The notes: generated from the letters alone by a model not told the origin. A stretch of 64,000 bases of DNA from Halorussus salinus (GCF_004765815.2 NZ_SBIS02000007.1:248001-312000), one strand, 5' to 3'; shown: positions 15,730 to 25,616, counted from the first letter of the stretch. Numbers and translations: made by a program.

Positions 15730-16773
15730 ATGGACGTAGATTTCGGGGACGCGCGCTCGATACTCGTCGGATTCGGCGCGGGAGTCGTCGTCCTGCTGGC
15801 GCTGTACGCGGTCGTCGGACTGGAGGAGGTCCTGTCGGCGCTCTCGCGGGCCGACCCCGCCATCTTCGCGGCGGTCTGTGTCGTGTCGGTCGGTTGGCTG
15901 TTCGCGTGGGGGCTGGCGCTCCGGACCGTCCTCGCGGTCGTCGCGGTGAAGGTGTCGGTCTGGCGGGCGTTCCTCCTGCTCTCTGGCGCGACGTTCGCCA
16001 ACAACGTCACGCCGTTCGGACAGGCCGGGGGCGAGCCGTTCAGCGCCCTCCTCGTCTCGCGCTCGACCGGAACCGAGTACGAGAACGGTCTCGCGGTCGT
16101 CGCCAGCGTGGACACGCTCAACTTCGTGCCCTCCATCTCGTTCGCGCTGTTGGGCGTCGGCTACTACGCCACGCGGTTCACCGTCGGCGACAGGATGGAA
16201 CTGGCGGCCGCGGCGCTCCTCGGACTTGCGCTGGCGGTCCCGACGGTCGCCTACCTCGGGTGGCGCAATCGCCACCGCGTCTCGGACCTCGTGGTTCGGG
16301 TCGCGGTCCCCGCGGGCCGACTCGTCGGCCGGGTCGTCCCCGCGCTCGACCCGCCGGGGGAGTCGCAGGTCCGCGAACGCATCGGGGGCTTTTTCGCCGC
16401 GCTGGAGCGCGTCGCGGGCGACCACCACCAACTCGCGCTCGCGATGTCGTTCTCGGCGCTCGGGTGGCTCCTGCTGTCGGTGTCGCTGTGGCTCTCGCTG
16501 GGCGCGCTCGGTTACTGGGTCCCGTTCGCGGCCGCGCTGTTCATCGTCCCGCTCGGGAGCGTCGCCAGCGTGACGCCGCTTCCGGGCGGTCTCGGCGGCG
16601 TCGAGGCCGCGCTCGTCTTACTCATCGTGCCGATTACGGGCGTGGACGCCGGGACCGCGGCGGCCGCGGCGGTCCTCCATCGCGGGGCGACCTACGTGTT
16701 GCCGATTCTCCTCGGGGGAAGCGCGACTGCGATGTTAGAAGCCGACAACGTCCACAAATCGGCCAGCGACTGA
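15730..16773 (+). CDS. Lysylphosphatidylglycerol synthase TM-region / AglD-like membrane protein (UPF0104)
   Basis: 347 residues, almost entirely membrane helices. Landmarks are SGATFANNVTPFGQAGGEP, SVDTLNFVPSISFALLG and near the end VTPLPGGLGGVEAALV, which define PF03706. Family members include flippases, and the C-terminal half of archaeal AglD dolichol-linked glycosyltransferases; this protein lacks the glycosyltransferase domain. Start at ATG 15730; an upstream in-frame ATG at 15694 would put a polar extension before the helix. Confidence 0.85.
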   Translation: MDVDFGDARSILVGFGAGVVVLLALYAVVGLEEVLSALSRADPAIFAAVCVVSVGWLFAWGLALRTVLAVVAVKVSVWRAFLLLSGATFANNVTPFGQAGGEPFSALLVSRSTGTEYENGLAVVASVDTLNFVPSISFALLGVGYYATRFTVGDRMELAAAALLGLALAVPTVAYLGWRNRHRVSDLVVRVAVPAGRLVGRVVPALDPPGESQVRERIGGFFAALERVAGDHHQLALAMSFSALGWLLLSVSLWLSLGALGYWVPFAAALFIVPLGSVASVTPLPGGLGGVEAALVLLIVPITGVDAGTAAAAAVLHRGATYVLPILLGGSATAMLEADNVHKSASD

Positions 16774-16826
16774 GGCGAGTTCCGACTCGCCGGTACACCG
16801 GGGTCGCCGACGGCACGGAACGATGC

Positions 16827-16833
16827 TTTTAAA
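16827..16833 (+). promoter_or_regulatory. TATA box for rps19e
   Basis: TTTTAAA ends 24 nt before the ATG at 16858, so the transcript is leaderless or nearly so. This argues against the GTG at 16852. Confidence 0.7.
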
Positions 16834-16857
16834 CGCCGCGGACGGGAATTCGTGGGT

Positions 16858-17313
16858 ATGACGACGCTCTACGACGTTCCCGCGGACGACCTCATCGACG
16901 CGGTCGCCGCGAAACTGGAGGACCGAATCGACGAACCCGACTGGGCCCAGTACGCCACGACTGGCGAGAGCAAGGAACTACCCCCCGAACAGGACGACTT
17001 CTGGTACCGGCGAGCCGCCAGCGTACTCCGGAAGGTCGCCACCGACGGCCCCATCGGCGTCGAACGCCTCTCGACGCAGTACGGCGACAAGAAGGGCGGG
17101 TCGAACCGCTATCAGGTCGCACCCGAACACCGCTCGGACGGGAGTCGGAACATCATCCGGACCATCCTCCAGCAACTCGAAGACGAGGACCTCGTGGACA
17201 CCGAAGGCAGTGCTGGCCGCATCGTGACCGGCGACGGTCGGAGTCTGCTGGACGATACGGCGGGCGAGGTCATGCAGGACCTCGACCGGCCGGAACTCGA
17301 ACGCTACGCGTAA
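16858..17313 (+). CDS. rps19e: 30S ribosomal protein S19e
   Basis: 151 residues matching archaeal/eukaryal S19e: TTLYDVPADDLIDAVAAKL, WYRRAASVLRKVATDGPIG, LSTQYGDKKGGSNRYQVAPE and IIRTILQQLEDEDLV. It is a small-subunit protein needed for late subunit maturation. It is followed by the PDCD5-like gene, a linkage common in archaea. Confidence 0.96.
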   Translation: MTTLYDVPADDLIDAVAAKLEDRIDEPDWAQYATTGESKELPPEQDDFWYRRAASVLRKVATDGPIGVERLSTQYGDKKGGSNRYQVAPEHRSDGSRNIIRTILQQLEDEDLVDTEGSAGRIVTGDGRSLLDDTAGEVMQDLDRPELERYA

Positions 17314-17415
17314 TCGACCACGAACACTTTTCGAGCGCGGACCGACGACGACCAGCGGCTGGCGTCGTCGCTCCGTAATCATTTTTGGCCGCGGGCGTTT
17401 ACTACGAGACAACAC

Positions 17416-17757
17416 ATGAGCGACCAGCCCGACGACGAGCGACTCGAAGAACTGCGCAAACAGAAGATGCAGGAGATGCAGGAGCAGGGCGACCAGAACG
17501 AGGCCCAAGAGCAGGCCCAACAGCAGGCCGACGCCCAGAAGCAGGCGATGCTCCGCAAGCACCTCACCGACGGCGCGCGCAAGCGACTCAACTCCGTCCG
17601 GATGAGCAAACCCGACTTCGCCGACCAAGTGGAGCGACAGGTCCTCGCGCTCGCCCAGAGCGGCCGCGTCAGCGGCAAGATAGACGAGGACAAGATGAAG
17701 GAACTCCTCCGGGAACTCAAGCCCGACTCCAAGAGCTTCAACATCCGGCGGCGCTGA
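17416..17757 (+). CDS. PDCD5-like DNA-binding protein
   Basis: 113 residues: a very charged, Gln/Glu-rich coiled N-terminal half ([14 protein letters not shown] and following) and a compact three-helix C-terminal half with [20 protein letters not shown] and [18 protein letters not shown], the signature of the archaeal PDCD5/TFAR19 family. Its biochemical role is uncertain. Its stop is one base away from the next start, so the two are coupled. Confidence 0.93.
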   Translation: MSDQPDDERLEELRKQKMQEMQEQGDQNEAQEQAQQQADAQKQAMLRKHLTDGARKRLNSVRMSKPDFADQVERQVLALAQSGRVSGKIDEDKMKELLRELKPDSKSFNIRRR

Positions 17758-17758
17758 G

Positions 17759-18349
17759 ATGGACCTCGGGCTACTCTACAGCGGCGGGAAAGACTCGACG
17801 CTCGCCGCGCTCCTGCTCGAAGACTTCTACGACGTGACGCTGGTCACGGCCACGTTCGGCGTCGCCGACGCGTGGGACCACGCGCGCCGGACCGCCGAGG
17901 AGTTAGGCTTCGAGTTCGAGACCGTCGAGTTGGACGACGAGGTGGCCGCCGAAGCGGTCGAGCAGATGGTCGCGGACGGCTACCCCCGCAACGGCATCCA
18001 GCAGGTCCACCTCCACGCGCTGGAACGAGTCGCCGAGTTGGACTTCGACGCAGTGGCCGACGGCACCCGGCGCGACGACCGGGTCCCCTCCGTCTCGCGG
18101 GCGCAGGCCCAGAGCCTCGAAGACCGCCACGGCATCGACTACATCGTCCCGCTGGCGGGGTTCGGTCGCGGGGCCGTCGATTCGCTCGTCGAGGAGACCC
18201 TCGACGTGACGACCGGTCCGAGCGAGGAGATTCCGAAGGCCGACTACGAGGCGGAACTCCGCGACCTGCTGGCTACTGAACACGGCGACGAGGCCGTCGC
18301 CGAGGTGTTCCCCGACCACACCCAGACGTACGTGACCAGTCTGAGCTGA
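17759..18349 (+). CDS. PP-loop ATP pyrophosphatase family protein (DUF7411-like)
   Basis: 196 residues with the adenine-binding PP-loop LYSGGKDSTLAALLL at the N-terminus, a second nucleotide-site region (ADGTRRDDRVPSVSRAQ) and VPLAGFGRGAVDSLVEE. This fold adenylates a substrate carbonyl (tRNA thiolation, deazaguanine synthesis, amide formation). No CxxC zinc or catalytic cysteine pair is present, so a tRNA thiolase is less likely. The substrate is unknown. Confidence 0.8.
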   Translation: MDLGLLYSGGKDSTLAALLLEDFYDVTLVTATFGVADAWDHARRTAEELGFEFETVELDDEVAAEAVEQMVADGYPRNGIQQVHLHALERVAELDFDAVADGTRRDDRVPSVSRAQAQSLEDRHGIDYIVPLAGFGRGAVDSLVEETLDVTTGPSEEIPKADYEAELRDLLATEHGDEAVAEVFPDHTQTYVTSLS

Positions 18350-18475
18350 GATATCGGCACGTCTCGACTCGCTCGTTTCGCGTCTCGATTCGGCTCGTTT
18401 CGCGTCGCAGTCGCTCGTCCGGCAAGCGCGGCGCGAAGTAAAAGCTTCAAGCGCGCGGTCGCCCAACGCTTTCCC

Positions 18476-19783
18476 ATGTACGACCGCATCAAGGGCTTTC
18501 GGGACTTCTACCCCGGCGAGATGGGCGCGCGCCGCGAGACGTTCGACACCGTCGAGGAGACCGCGCGCCGGTACGGCTTCCGGGAGATCGGGACGCCCGC
18601 GCTGGAGCGCACGCAGATGTACGTGGACAAGAGCGGCGAAGAGATAGTCGAGGAACTCTACAGCTTCGAGGACCAAGGCGGCCGGGACGTGGCGCTGACG
18701 CCGGAACTCACGCCGACGGTCGCCCGGATGGTCGTGGCGAAACAGCAGGAGCTATCCAAGCCCATCAAGTGGTTCTCGACCCGCCCGTTCTGGCGCTACG
18801 AGGAGCCCCAGAGCGGCCGCAAGCGCGAGTTCTACCAGACTAACGTGGACATCTTCGGCTCGTCGGAACCGGAGTCGGACGCCGAACTGCTGGCGTGCGC
18901 GGCCGACGCGCTCACGGGGCTGGGTCTCACAAGCGAGGACTTCGAGTTCCGGGTCAGCCACCGCGACATTTTGGGCGGTCTGCTGGAGGCGTTCGACGCC
19001 GACGTGGACACCGAAGCCGCGATTCGCGCGGTGGACAAAAACGAGAAGGTCGGCGAGGACGAGTTCTACGGACTGCTTTCGGACGCCGGACTCTCCTACG
19101 AGCAGGCCCGCGAGTTCGACGACCTGCTGGACACGCCCGAAGACGAGTTGGACGACCTCGTGGCGTTCGCCGAAACCGAGCGCGTCGAGGAGGCCGTCGC
19201 CAACCTGACCGAAGTGCTGGACGCGGCCGCCGACTTCGGCGCGCGCGAGTACTGCACGCTCTCGCTGGACACCGCGCGCGGCCTCGACTACTACACCGGC
19301 GTCGTCTTCGAATGCTTCGACTCGACGGGCGACGTGAACCGCTCTATCTTCGGCGGCGGGCGCTACGACGACCTCATCGAGGGCTTCGGCGGCCAGCCCA
19401 CGCCCGCGGTCGGGTTCGCGGTCGGCGACGCGACGCTCTCGCTTCTCCTCCAGCGTGCTGGCGTCTGGCCCGACGAGGAGCTTTCGACGGACTACTACGT
19501 CCTGCAAGTCGGTGACACCCGCGACGTGGCGGCCGAGGTCACGCGCGACCTCCGGGGCGAGGGCCACGTGGTCGAGACCGACGTGTCGGGCCGGAGCTTC
19601 GGCGCGCAGTTGGACTACGCCGACTCCATCGGGGCGGAGACGGTCGTCATCGTCGGCGAGCAGGACCTCGCCGACGGGAACGTGACGGTCAAGGACATGA
19701 CCTCGGGCGACCAGACGCAGGTACCCGTCGAGGAGTTCCCGCCCGAAGACGTGTCGCGGCCGACCTACGACGACTTCGAGTAG
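18476..19783 (+). CDS. hisS: Histidine--tRNA ligase
   Basis: 435 residues of class-II HisRS: motif 1 region IKGFRDFYPGEMGARRE, motif 2 WFSTRPFWRYEEPQSGRKRE, the histidine-specific ARGLDYYTGVVFE and FGGGRYDDLIEGFGG, motif 3 AVGFAVGDA, then a ~100-residue anticodon-binding domain. Complete. TATA-like AGTAAAAGCTT lies about 36 nt upstream of the ATG. Confidence 0.96.
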   Translation: MYDRIKGFRDFYPGEMGARRETFDTVEETARRYGFREIGTPALERTQMYVDKSGEEIVEELYSFEDQGGRDVALTPELTPTVARMVVAKQQELSKPIKWFSTRPFWRYEEPQSGRKREFYQTNVDIFGSSEPESDAELLACAADALTGLGLTSEDFEFRVSHRDILGGLLEAFDADVDTEAAIRAVDKNEKVGEDEFYGLLSDAGLSYEQAREFDDLLDTPEDELDDLVAFAETERVEEAVANLTEVLDAAADFGAREYCTLSLDTARGLDYYTGVVFECFDSTGDVNRSIFGGGRYDDLIEGFGGQPTPAVGFAVGDATLSLLLQRAGVWPDEELSTDYYVLQVGDTRDVAAEVTRDLRGEGHVVETDVSGRSFGAQLDYADSIGAETVVIVGEQDLADGNVTVKDMTSGDQTQVPVEEFPPEDVSRPTYDDFE

Positions 19784-19828
19784 CCCCTCGGTCCAATCTT
19801 TTTGGTACCGTCCCACATACCATCAAAC

Positions 19829-20203
19829 ATGCAACGGCGTTCGATGCGCTTCGAGAAGACGACGCTCCTCGCGGCGCTCTCGGTACTCACGTTCGGCCTC
19901 ACGGCCTTCTTCGCGGTGGTGGGACTGGAACTCCTCGTACCGACGACGTTCGTCCTCGGGTTCTTCGTCGTGGTCCCGCTGGTCGCGTTGCTCGGCGACG
20001 CGCTCCCGATGGTTGAGAGCGAGACCGACCGCGTAGTCGCCGAACAGGAACCGACCGGCGACGGACCGATAGACGAACTCCGCGAGCGGTACGCGCGGGG
20101 CGAGTTCACCGACGAGGAGTTCGAGCGACGGCTCGAACGACTGTTGGAGACCGAAGACACGGAGGCGAGCCGGAGCCGCGAGCGGGTCTTCGACCGGGAG
20201 TAG
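19829..20203 (+). CDS. SHOCT-domain membrane protein
   Basis: About 124 residues: two membrane helices (TLLAALSVLTFGLTAFFAVV and FVLGFFVVVPLVALLGDA) followed by a C-terminal SHOCT motif (PIDELRERYARGEFTDEEFE, then RRLERLLE). SHOCT is a short oligomerisation helix found at the ends of many haloarchaeal membrane proteins. Starts at 19829 and 19844 are both possible. Confidence 0.85.
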   Translation: MQRRSMRFEKTTLLAALSVLTFGLTAFFAVVGLELLVPTTFVLGFFVVVPLVALLGDALPMVESETDRVVAEQEPTGDGPIDELRERYARGEFTDEEFERRLERLLETEDTEASRSRERVFDRE

Positions 20204-20250
20204 AAACGGATAGCTGAACAACTAAATACGGAAGATTCGAAGAACGCCGT

Positions 20251-21033
20251 ATGGTTCAAGTCGGCCTCGGAACACTTTTCGGGATCGGAATAACCGTTTT
20301 AGTAGCGGCACTGGGAGTTCTCTATAAGCTGTCGGTAAACCTTCTCTCGGTATCGAAGAACATTTCGAACTTGAATAATAGCCTAGGGATTAAGCTAGAC
20401 GAACTCAATGAGAGTGTGAATGGCATGAGCACCGAACTCCGCCGTATCTCCGAGACGACGGCCCAAATTGAGACGAGATTGGACTCCAGAAGTGCATCGA
20501 ACTACGAACCTAGCCGCTCCGGAACTGGAGAAGCCAGAAGAGAGTCCGACTTTTCCCGAGATGAAAACAGGAATCACTCGAATTCAGATGGGAACCGTAC
20601 CAATATCGAGGGAGAATACACATTATCCGAAACAGGTGTCACAATCGACCTTGAACGTCGTTTTCTGCCTACAACTACCGGCAGTGGACGATACACCATT
20701 GATATCGAATTCCAATCAGATATTCTGGTCAATACTGAGCGACTCGTTGATGATATTGCCGTCCTAATCCGTGGGTTCGGATACTCGCCCGAAATCAGGG
20801 AAGATACCTCGAACGGGAATACCGTTGTGAGCGTTGCTTTATACACGTTCGATGGGGAAGCCGTCGATGAATGGATGAAGGCGACTCTCCGCCTACTCGA
20901 CAATGAAATGTACTACAAATCTATTGACATAGAAAGTGGAAACAATGATGAATACGTAGATGCTGACTTCGAGAACGTAGAAGAAGCTGATATCGACATT
21001 GAAGAGAATCAAAAAGATGAAAACGACAGCTAA
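20251..21033 (+). CDS. Single-helix membrane protein with coiled coil (unknown, probably acquired)
   Basis: 260 residues. An N-terminal membrane helix (TLFGIGITVLVAALGVLYKL) is followed by a heptad-like region (VSKNISNLNNSLGIKLDELN and on, to about residue 80), a Ser/Asn-rich spacer, and a C-terminal folded domain (about 120-235) with alternating strands. AT content and Asn/Ile/Ser use are higher than in hisS and truA on either side, suggesting transfer. No family recognised. Confidence 0.7.
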   Translation: MVQVGLGTLFGIGITVLVAALGVLYKLSVNLLSVSKNISNLNNSLGIKLDELNESVNGMSTELRRISETTAQIETRLDSRSASNYEPSRSGTGEARRESDFSRDENRNHSNSDGNRTNIEGEYTLSETGVTIDLERRFLPTTTGSGRYTIDIEFQSDILVNTERLVDDIAVLIRGFGYSPEIREDTSNGNTVVSVALYTFDGEAVDEWMKATLRLLDNEMYYKSIDIESGNNDEYVDADFENVEEADIDIEENQKDENDS

Positions 21034-21096
21034 TCGCTGTAGGGCGACACGAAATCATATCAGGAGTGGTAAACCCGATACACCGTGGAACAACGC

Positions 21097-21903
21097 ATGA
21101 TTGCATTCCGAATCGCCTACGACGGCCGCCCGTTCCACGGCTTCCAGCGCCAGCCGGACGTGCCAACCGTCGAGGAGGCCGTCTTCGACGCGGCGAACGC
21201 GCTGGGCGTCGCCGACGGGAAGCCCGAGGGCTACGCCGCGGCGGGGCGGACCGACGCTGGCGTCTCGGCGGTGGCCCAGACCGTCGCGTTCGAGTGTCCC
21301 GACTGGCTGACGCCCGCCGCGCTGAACAGCGAACTCCCCGCGAGCGTCCGGGCGTGGGCGAGCGCCGACGCGCCCGACGACTTCCACGCGACCCACGACG
21401 CCGCCTCGCGGGCGTACCGCTATCACTGTTACGCGCCCGACGCCGACCTCGCGCGGGCCGAGGAGGCCCTCGCGCGACTCGCCGGGCGGAACGACTTCCA
21501 CAACCTGACCCCCGACGACGAGAACACGGTCCGGGAGTTGCGGGCCGAGGTCCACCGCGACGGCGACTACCTCGTCTTCGACCTGCGCGCTAGCGGGTTC
21601 GTCCGCGAGATGGTCCGCCGAGTGGTCTCGCTGGTCCGGGGGGTGGCGACCGGCGACGCGAAGTTGGCGAAGGTGGGGCGCGTGTTGGGACCGGAGCAAA
21701 TCGACGGGCCGCAGGGCGTCGCGCCCGCTCCGGCCTATCCGTTGGTGATGGTGGACGCCGAGTATCCGATGCTGACGTTCTCGGTGGACGACGAGGCCGC
21801 CGCGAGCGCCCGCGAGATTTTCGAGGGACTGCGCGAGGAGCGCGCCACGCGAACCCGCGTGGCCAGCGAAGTCGTGGAGCGGACGCGACTTTCGGAGCCG
21901 TAG
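21097..21903 (+). CDS. truA: tRNA pseudouridine synthase A
   Basis: 268 residues. RIAYDGRPFHGFQRQPDVPT and AAGRTDAGVSAVAQ are the TruA motifs, the latter with the catalytic Asp; SRAYRYHCY and LRASGFVREMVRRVV complete the family pattern. It converts U38-40 of the anticodon arm to pseudouridine. The ATG at 21097 is chosen because family members begin a few residues before RIAYDG; GTG at 21085 is also in frame. Confidence 0.95.
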   Translation: MIAFRIAYDGRPFHGFQRQPDVPTVEEAVFDAANALGVADGKPEGYAAAGRTDAGVSAVAQTVAFECPDWLTPAALNSELPASVRAWASADAPDDFHATHDAASRAYRYHCYAPDADLARAEEALARLAGRNDFHNLTPDDENTVRELRAEVHRDGDYLVFDLRASGFVREMVRRVVSLVRGVATGDAKLAKVGRVLGPEQIDGPQGVAPAPAYPLVMVDAEYPMLTFSVDDEAAASAREIFEGLREERATRTRVASEVVERTRLSEP

Positions 21904-22177
21904 CATAAGTCGGGTTTCGTACTCCGGGTTCGACCACCGTCGAGTAACGACGGATTTCGGCGAGAGTATCGAAGCGCCGTCGGCGAAGTATCGAACGTTC
22001 GCTCCGGCGTAACTCTCGCCCGGAAAAGTAAGCTCGGTTTAAGAATCCCGGTGGCAATTAGCGTTATTAGCGCCGCCGCCGAAACGTCGAACGGCGATAG
22101 GGAGTGCTATCCCATGGCACCACCATTTCGGATACTGCACTCCTATCGTCGTTCTTGACGAACGGTCGGTGCGACCG

Positions 22178-23497
22178 TCAGTCCCAACTTTCGGGCCAGA
22201 TACCCGCCGCCTTCATGCCCTCCTCGTAGTCGCCCGAGCGCAGGTTCCCGGCGACCGATTCGGCGCTCGGTCGCGGAATCCCGTCGCGGGCCGCGATTTC
22301 TCGCACCAACAGCGCGACCAGCATCGCGTGTTCGCGCAGGTTCCGGTCGTCCACCTTGTCGCGCGTGTCGGCGTGGGTGTGGCCCCACCCGCGGCCGCGC
22401 TCGCCGCTCTCGCTGTGGAGTTGGAGCGCGGGCACGCCGCGCTTGAGGAGCGGCCAGTGGTCGCTGAACGGGTGGACCTGCTCGGTAATCGAGATGGGCT
22501 GGTTCGCCTCGTCTTCGACCGCGTTCGCTATCTCTGCCATCGTCTCCGAGCCGTGGGTGAGTGCGCGCAAGTCGCGGAACCGGCCCGCACCGTCCACGTT
22601 CACCACCGCGCGGACCGAATCGAGGTCCAGTCGCTCGGCGAGCGCGTCCGCCCCGAGGAGACCGGTCTCCTCGCACCCCACACCAGCGACTCGGACGCGC
22701 GTATCGAGGTCCAGTTTCGACAGCAGGTGGGCCGCCGCGACGACGACGGTGATGCCACAGCCGTTATCGAGCGCGCCCTCCGCGATGTCGTGGGCGTCGT
22801 GGTGGCCGACGACCAGAATCTCGTCGTCCGTATCCGGGCCGAGTTGTCCGTGCGTGTTGTGACTCGTGCCGGGCGTCGTCTCGGCGTCCACGCGGAGGTG
22901 TGCCCGCCCGCCCCGGTCGGCGTAGTCGGTCAGCCAGTCGCCGGTTTCGAGACTGACGCCGACGCCGGGAATCGCGGCCTCGCGGTCGAACCGGAGCGAC
23001 CCCGTGGGCGGCAGTTGCCCGGCCTTGTGGTTCCGGAAGACGAACGCCTCGGCCCCGGCCGCGGCGGCGTGGCCGAACTTCTCCATCCGGTGGACGAATC
23101 TGGACCCCTCGGGCGTCGTCGTGGACGCGACCACGATGTTGCCCGCCACGTCCACGGCGTCCAGTTCGTCGGGCGTGCCGTGGCCCGCGTCCACGAGTTC
23201 GCCGCTGACCTCGCCCGCCGGAGAGTAAGGGAGCGCGATGGTCTCGAACGACCGCTCCACGGGGTCGGTGACCGCGAGTTCGGCGTCGCCGCGCGACCAG
23301 CGGGTCATCTCGAACGACTCGACTTCGACCTCGCGTGCGCCCGCGCGCTCGAACCCCTCGGCCACGAGGTCCGCGGCGCGGCGCTCGCCGGGCGACCCGC
23401 CCATCCGGTCGCCGATTTCGGTCAGTCGCGTGATGAACTCCCACGGGTAGTCGTCGCGCCACAGCTCGCCCAACGCGGCGGCGGTTTCCGGGTTCAT
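22178..23497 (-). CDS. M28-family metallopeptidase (aminopeptidase-like)
   Basis: 439 residues without a clear signal peptide. Di-zinc ligands can be followed: VGHHDAHD (His, Asp), GALDNGCG (bridging Asp), VGCEETGLLGA (catalytic Glu and ligand Glu), VVNVDGAG (Asp) and ALQLHSESG (His). An internal PA-like insert around 105-190 precedes the catalytic half. This resembles M28 aminopeptidases and glutamate carboxypeptidase relatives. Start at 23497 removes a basic, low-complexity extension that is open only by chance. Confidence 0.9.
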   Translation of the reverse strand: MNPETAAALGELWRDDYPWEFITRLTEIGDRMGGSPGERRAADLVAEGFERAGAREVEVESFEMTRWSRGDAELAVTDPVERSFETIALPYSPAGEVSGELVDAGHGTPDELDAVDVAGNIVVASTTTPEGSRFVHRMEKFGHAAAAGAEAFVFRNHKAGQLPPTGSLRFDREAAIPGVGVSLETGDWLTDYADRGGRAHLRVDAETTPGTSHNTHGQLGPDTDDEILVVGHHDAHDIAEGALDNGCGITVVVAAAHLLSKLDLDTRVRVAGVGCEETGLLGADALAERLDLDSVRAVVNVDGAGRFRDLRALTHGSETMAEIANAVEDEANQPISITEQVHPFSDHWPLLKRGVPALQLHSESGERGRGWGHTHADTRDKVDDRNLREHAMLVALLVREIAARDGIPRPSAESVAGNLRSGDYEEGMKAAGIWPESWD

Positions 23498-23642
23498 GGA
23501 CGCAGACTGCGGTCCGAACCGTGAAAAGTCTCGGGCTACGCGCGCACAGCACCGCCCCGTACGGCCGGACGCCCGCACGAACAATCGGAACACGCATTCG
23601 GAATGACAAAGCCTTACAACCGCGGTTTCCTAATCACGGGGT

Positions 23643-25433
23643 ATGAGTTCGGTTCCCGAGCGGTCGGAGATAGAGTCGAAGTACAAGTGGGATTTGGAGA
23701 GCATCTACGCGAGCGACGACGAGTGGGAGGCGGCCTACGAGGAGGTCGAGGACCGTATCGACGACCTGTCGGCCTACGAGGGCCGGGCCACCGAGGACGG
23801 CGAGACCCTGCTCGCGGTCCTCGAACTCCGCGAGGAGGTGTACCGGACCCTCGAACAGGTCGTCAACTACGCCCGGATGCGGAAGGACGAGAACACCGCC
23901 GACCAGCACTATCAGGCGCTCACCTCGCGCGGGATGTCGCTGGCCTCGCGGGTAGACAGCGCGAGTAGCTTCCTCGAACCCGAGATTCAGGACGTGGACC
24001 GCGACGAACTCGACCGGATGATCGAGGAGACCGACGGACTGGAGCTGTACGACCACTACCTCTACGACGTGCTTCGGACCGCCGAACACACCCGGTCGGC
24101 GGAAGTCGAGAACGTGCTGGCGGAACTGGGCGAGGTCACGGGTGCCTCCGGCGAGATATACAACATGCTGATGGACTCGGACATGGAGTTCCCGACCGTC
24201 GAGAACCCCGACGGCGACTCCGTGGAGATAACCCAGAGCAACCTCACGAAGCTCCTGAAGAACCCCGACCGCGAGTTCCGCCAGACGGTCTACGAGAGCT
24301 TCTACGACGAGATCGGCGAGTACCACAACACCATCGGCACCACGCTCAAGAACAGCGTGAAGTCCGACGTGCAACTCGCGCGAATCCGCGACTACGAGAC
24401 CGCCCGCGAGGCCGCGATGGACGGCCCCAACGTCCCCGTCGAGGTGTACGACAACCTCGTGGACACGGTGCGGGACAACCTCGACAAGCTCCACCGCCAC
24501 GCCGAACTCAAGCGCGAGAGCCTCGGCGTGGACGAACTTCGGATGTGGGACCTCTACATGCCCATGACCGAGACCGAGACCCCCGACGTGGAGTACGAGC
24601 AGGCCCGCGAGTACGTCGTGGAGGCGCTGGGCGCGCTCGGCGACGATTACCAGAACCGAGTGAAGGAGGGCTTCGAGTCCCGCTGGGTGGACGTGTACGA
24701 GACCGAGAACAAGCGTTCGGGCGCGTACAGCGGCGGCACCTACGACACCCAGCCGTTCATCCTGATGAACTATCAGGACGACATCTCGTCGATGTTCACG
24801 CTGGCCCACGAACTCGGTCACTCGCTCCACAGCCAACTCACCAGCGAGAACCAGCCCTACGTCTACGGCGACTACGAAATCTTCGTGGCGGAAGTCGCCA
24901 GCACGGTCAACGAGGCGCTGTTGACCAACCACCTGCTCGACACCGTGGAGGACCCGACCTTCCGACGACACGTCCTCAACGAGTATCTGGAGCGGTTCCG
25001 CTCGACGCTCTACCGTCAGACGATGTTCGCGGCCTTCGAACACGAGGCCCACCAGTTGGTCGAAGACGACGAGGCGCTGACGCCGGGCAAGGCCGACGAA
25101 ATCTACGGCGACCTGAAAGAGGAGTTCTACGAACCGGCGGTCGTGGACGACCGCATCGCCCGTGAGTGGGCGCGGATTCCCCACTTCTACCGGGCGTACT
25201 ACGTCTACCAGTACAGCACCGGCATCAGCGCCGCGGTCGCGCTCGCCGACGGAATTCTGAACGACGGCGACGAGGCCGCCGACCGCTACCTCGACTTCCT
25301 CAAGGGCGGGTCGCGGGAGTACCCGCTCGAACTGCTCGAAACCGCGGGCGTTGACATGTCCTCGCCCGAACCCATCCAGCGCGCCCTCGACGTGTACGAC
25401 GACCACTTAGACGAGATGGAATCGCTCATCTGA
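23643..25433 (+). CDS. pepF: Oligoendopeptidase F
   Basis: 596 residues of the M3B family. The zinc motif is in FTLAHELGHSLHSQLTSE, with the third ligand Glu in FVAEVASTVNEALL and family pieces KRSGAYSGGTYDTQPFILMN and YYVYQYSTGISAAVALAD. PepF cuts oligopeptides of roughly 7-17 residues in the cytoplasm, probably downstream of the proteasome. It is divergent from the M28 peptidase gene. Confidence 0.95.
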   Translation: MSSVPERSEIESKYKWDLESIYASDDEWEAAYEEVEDRIDDLSAYEGRATEDGETLLAVLELREEVYRTLEQVVNYARMRKDENTADQHYQALTSRGMSLASRVDSASSFLEPEIQDVDRDELDRMIEETDGLELYDHYLYDVLRTAEHTRSAEVENVLAELGEVTGASGEIYNMLMDSDMEFPTVENPDGDSVEITQSNLTKLLKNPDREFRQTVYESFYDEIGEYHNTIGTTLKNSVKSDVQLARIRDYETAREAAMDGPNVPVEVYDNLVDTVRDNLDKLHRHAELKRESLGVDELRMWDLYMPMTETETPDVEYEQAREYVVEALGALGDDYQNRVKEGFESRWVDVYETENKRSGAYSGGTYDTQPFILMNYQDDISSMFTLAHELGHSLHSQLTSENQPYVYGDYEIFVAEVASTVNEALLTNHLLDTVEDPTFRRHVLNEYLERFRSTLYRQTMFAAFEHEAHQLVEDDEALTPGKADEIYGDLKEEFYEPAVVDDRIAREWARIPHFYRAYYVYQYSTGISAAVALADGILNDGDEAADRYLDFLKGGSREYPLELLETAGVDMSSPEPIQRALDVYDDHLDEMESLI

Positions 25434-25557
25434 GGCGACCCGAGCGTCGGACCGTCCTGCATCGAATCTTTCCGGACAGTACTCCTCTCGCATCGAACCC
25501 TTCTGCGCCGAACCCCCTCGCGCCGAACCGGGACGGTCCGGCGCGTCCGCGGACTCG

Positions 25558-25598
25558 TTTTCACTCGCTGGGAATCCGACGCGCGATTTATTTAATAG
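25558..25598 (+). promoter_or_regulatory. 17-bp element plus TATA before the chemotaxis transducer
   Basis: TTTTCA-CTCGC-TGGGAA (25558-25574, followed by TC) and, about 11 nt further, ATTTATTTAATA as TATA box. The same 17-bp pattern is found before halocyanin, norZ, nirK, narG and DoxX, here without the CGAA-N4-TTCG palindrome. Confidence 0.6.
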
Positions 25599-25616
25599 GG
25601 CTGGTACGTACCGAAC

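Noticed and set aside
21992-22001. CGAACGTTCG in the spacer after truA
   Set aside because: It has the half-sites but a two-base instead of four-base spacer and is not positioned 38 nt from any start; a chance palindrome is more likely.
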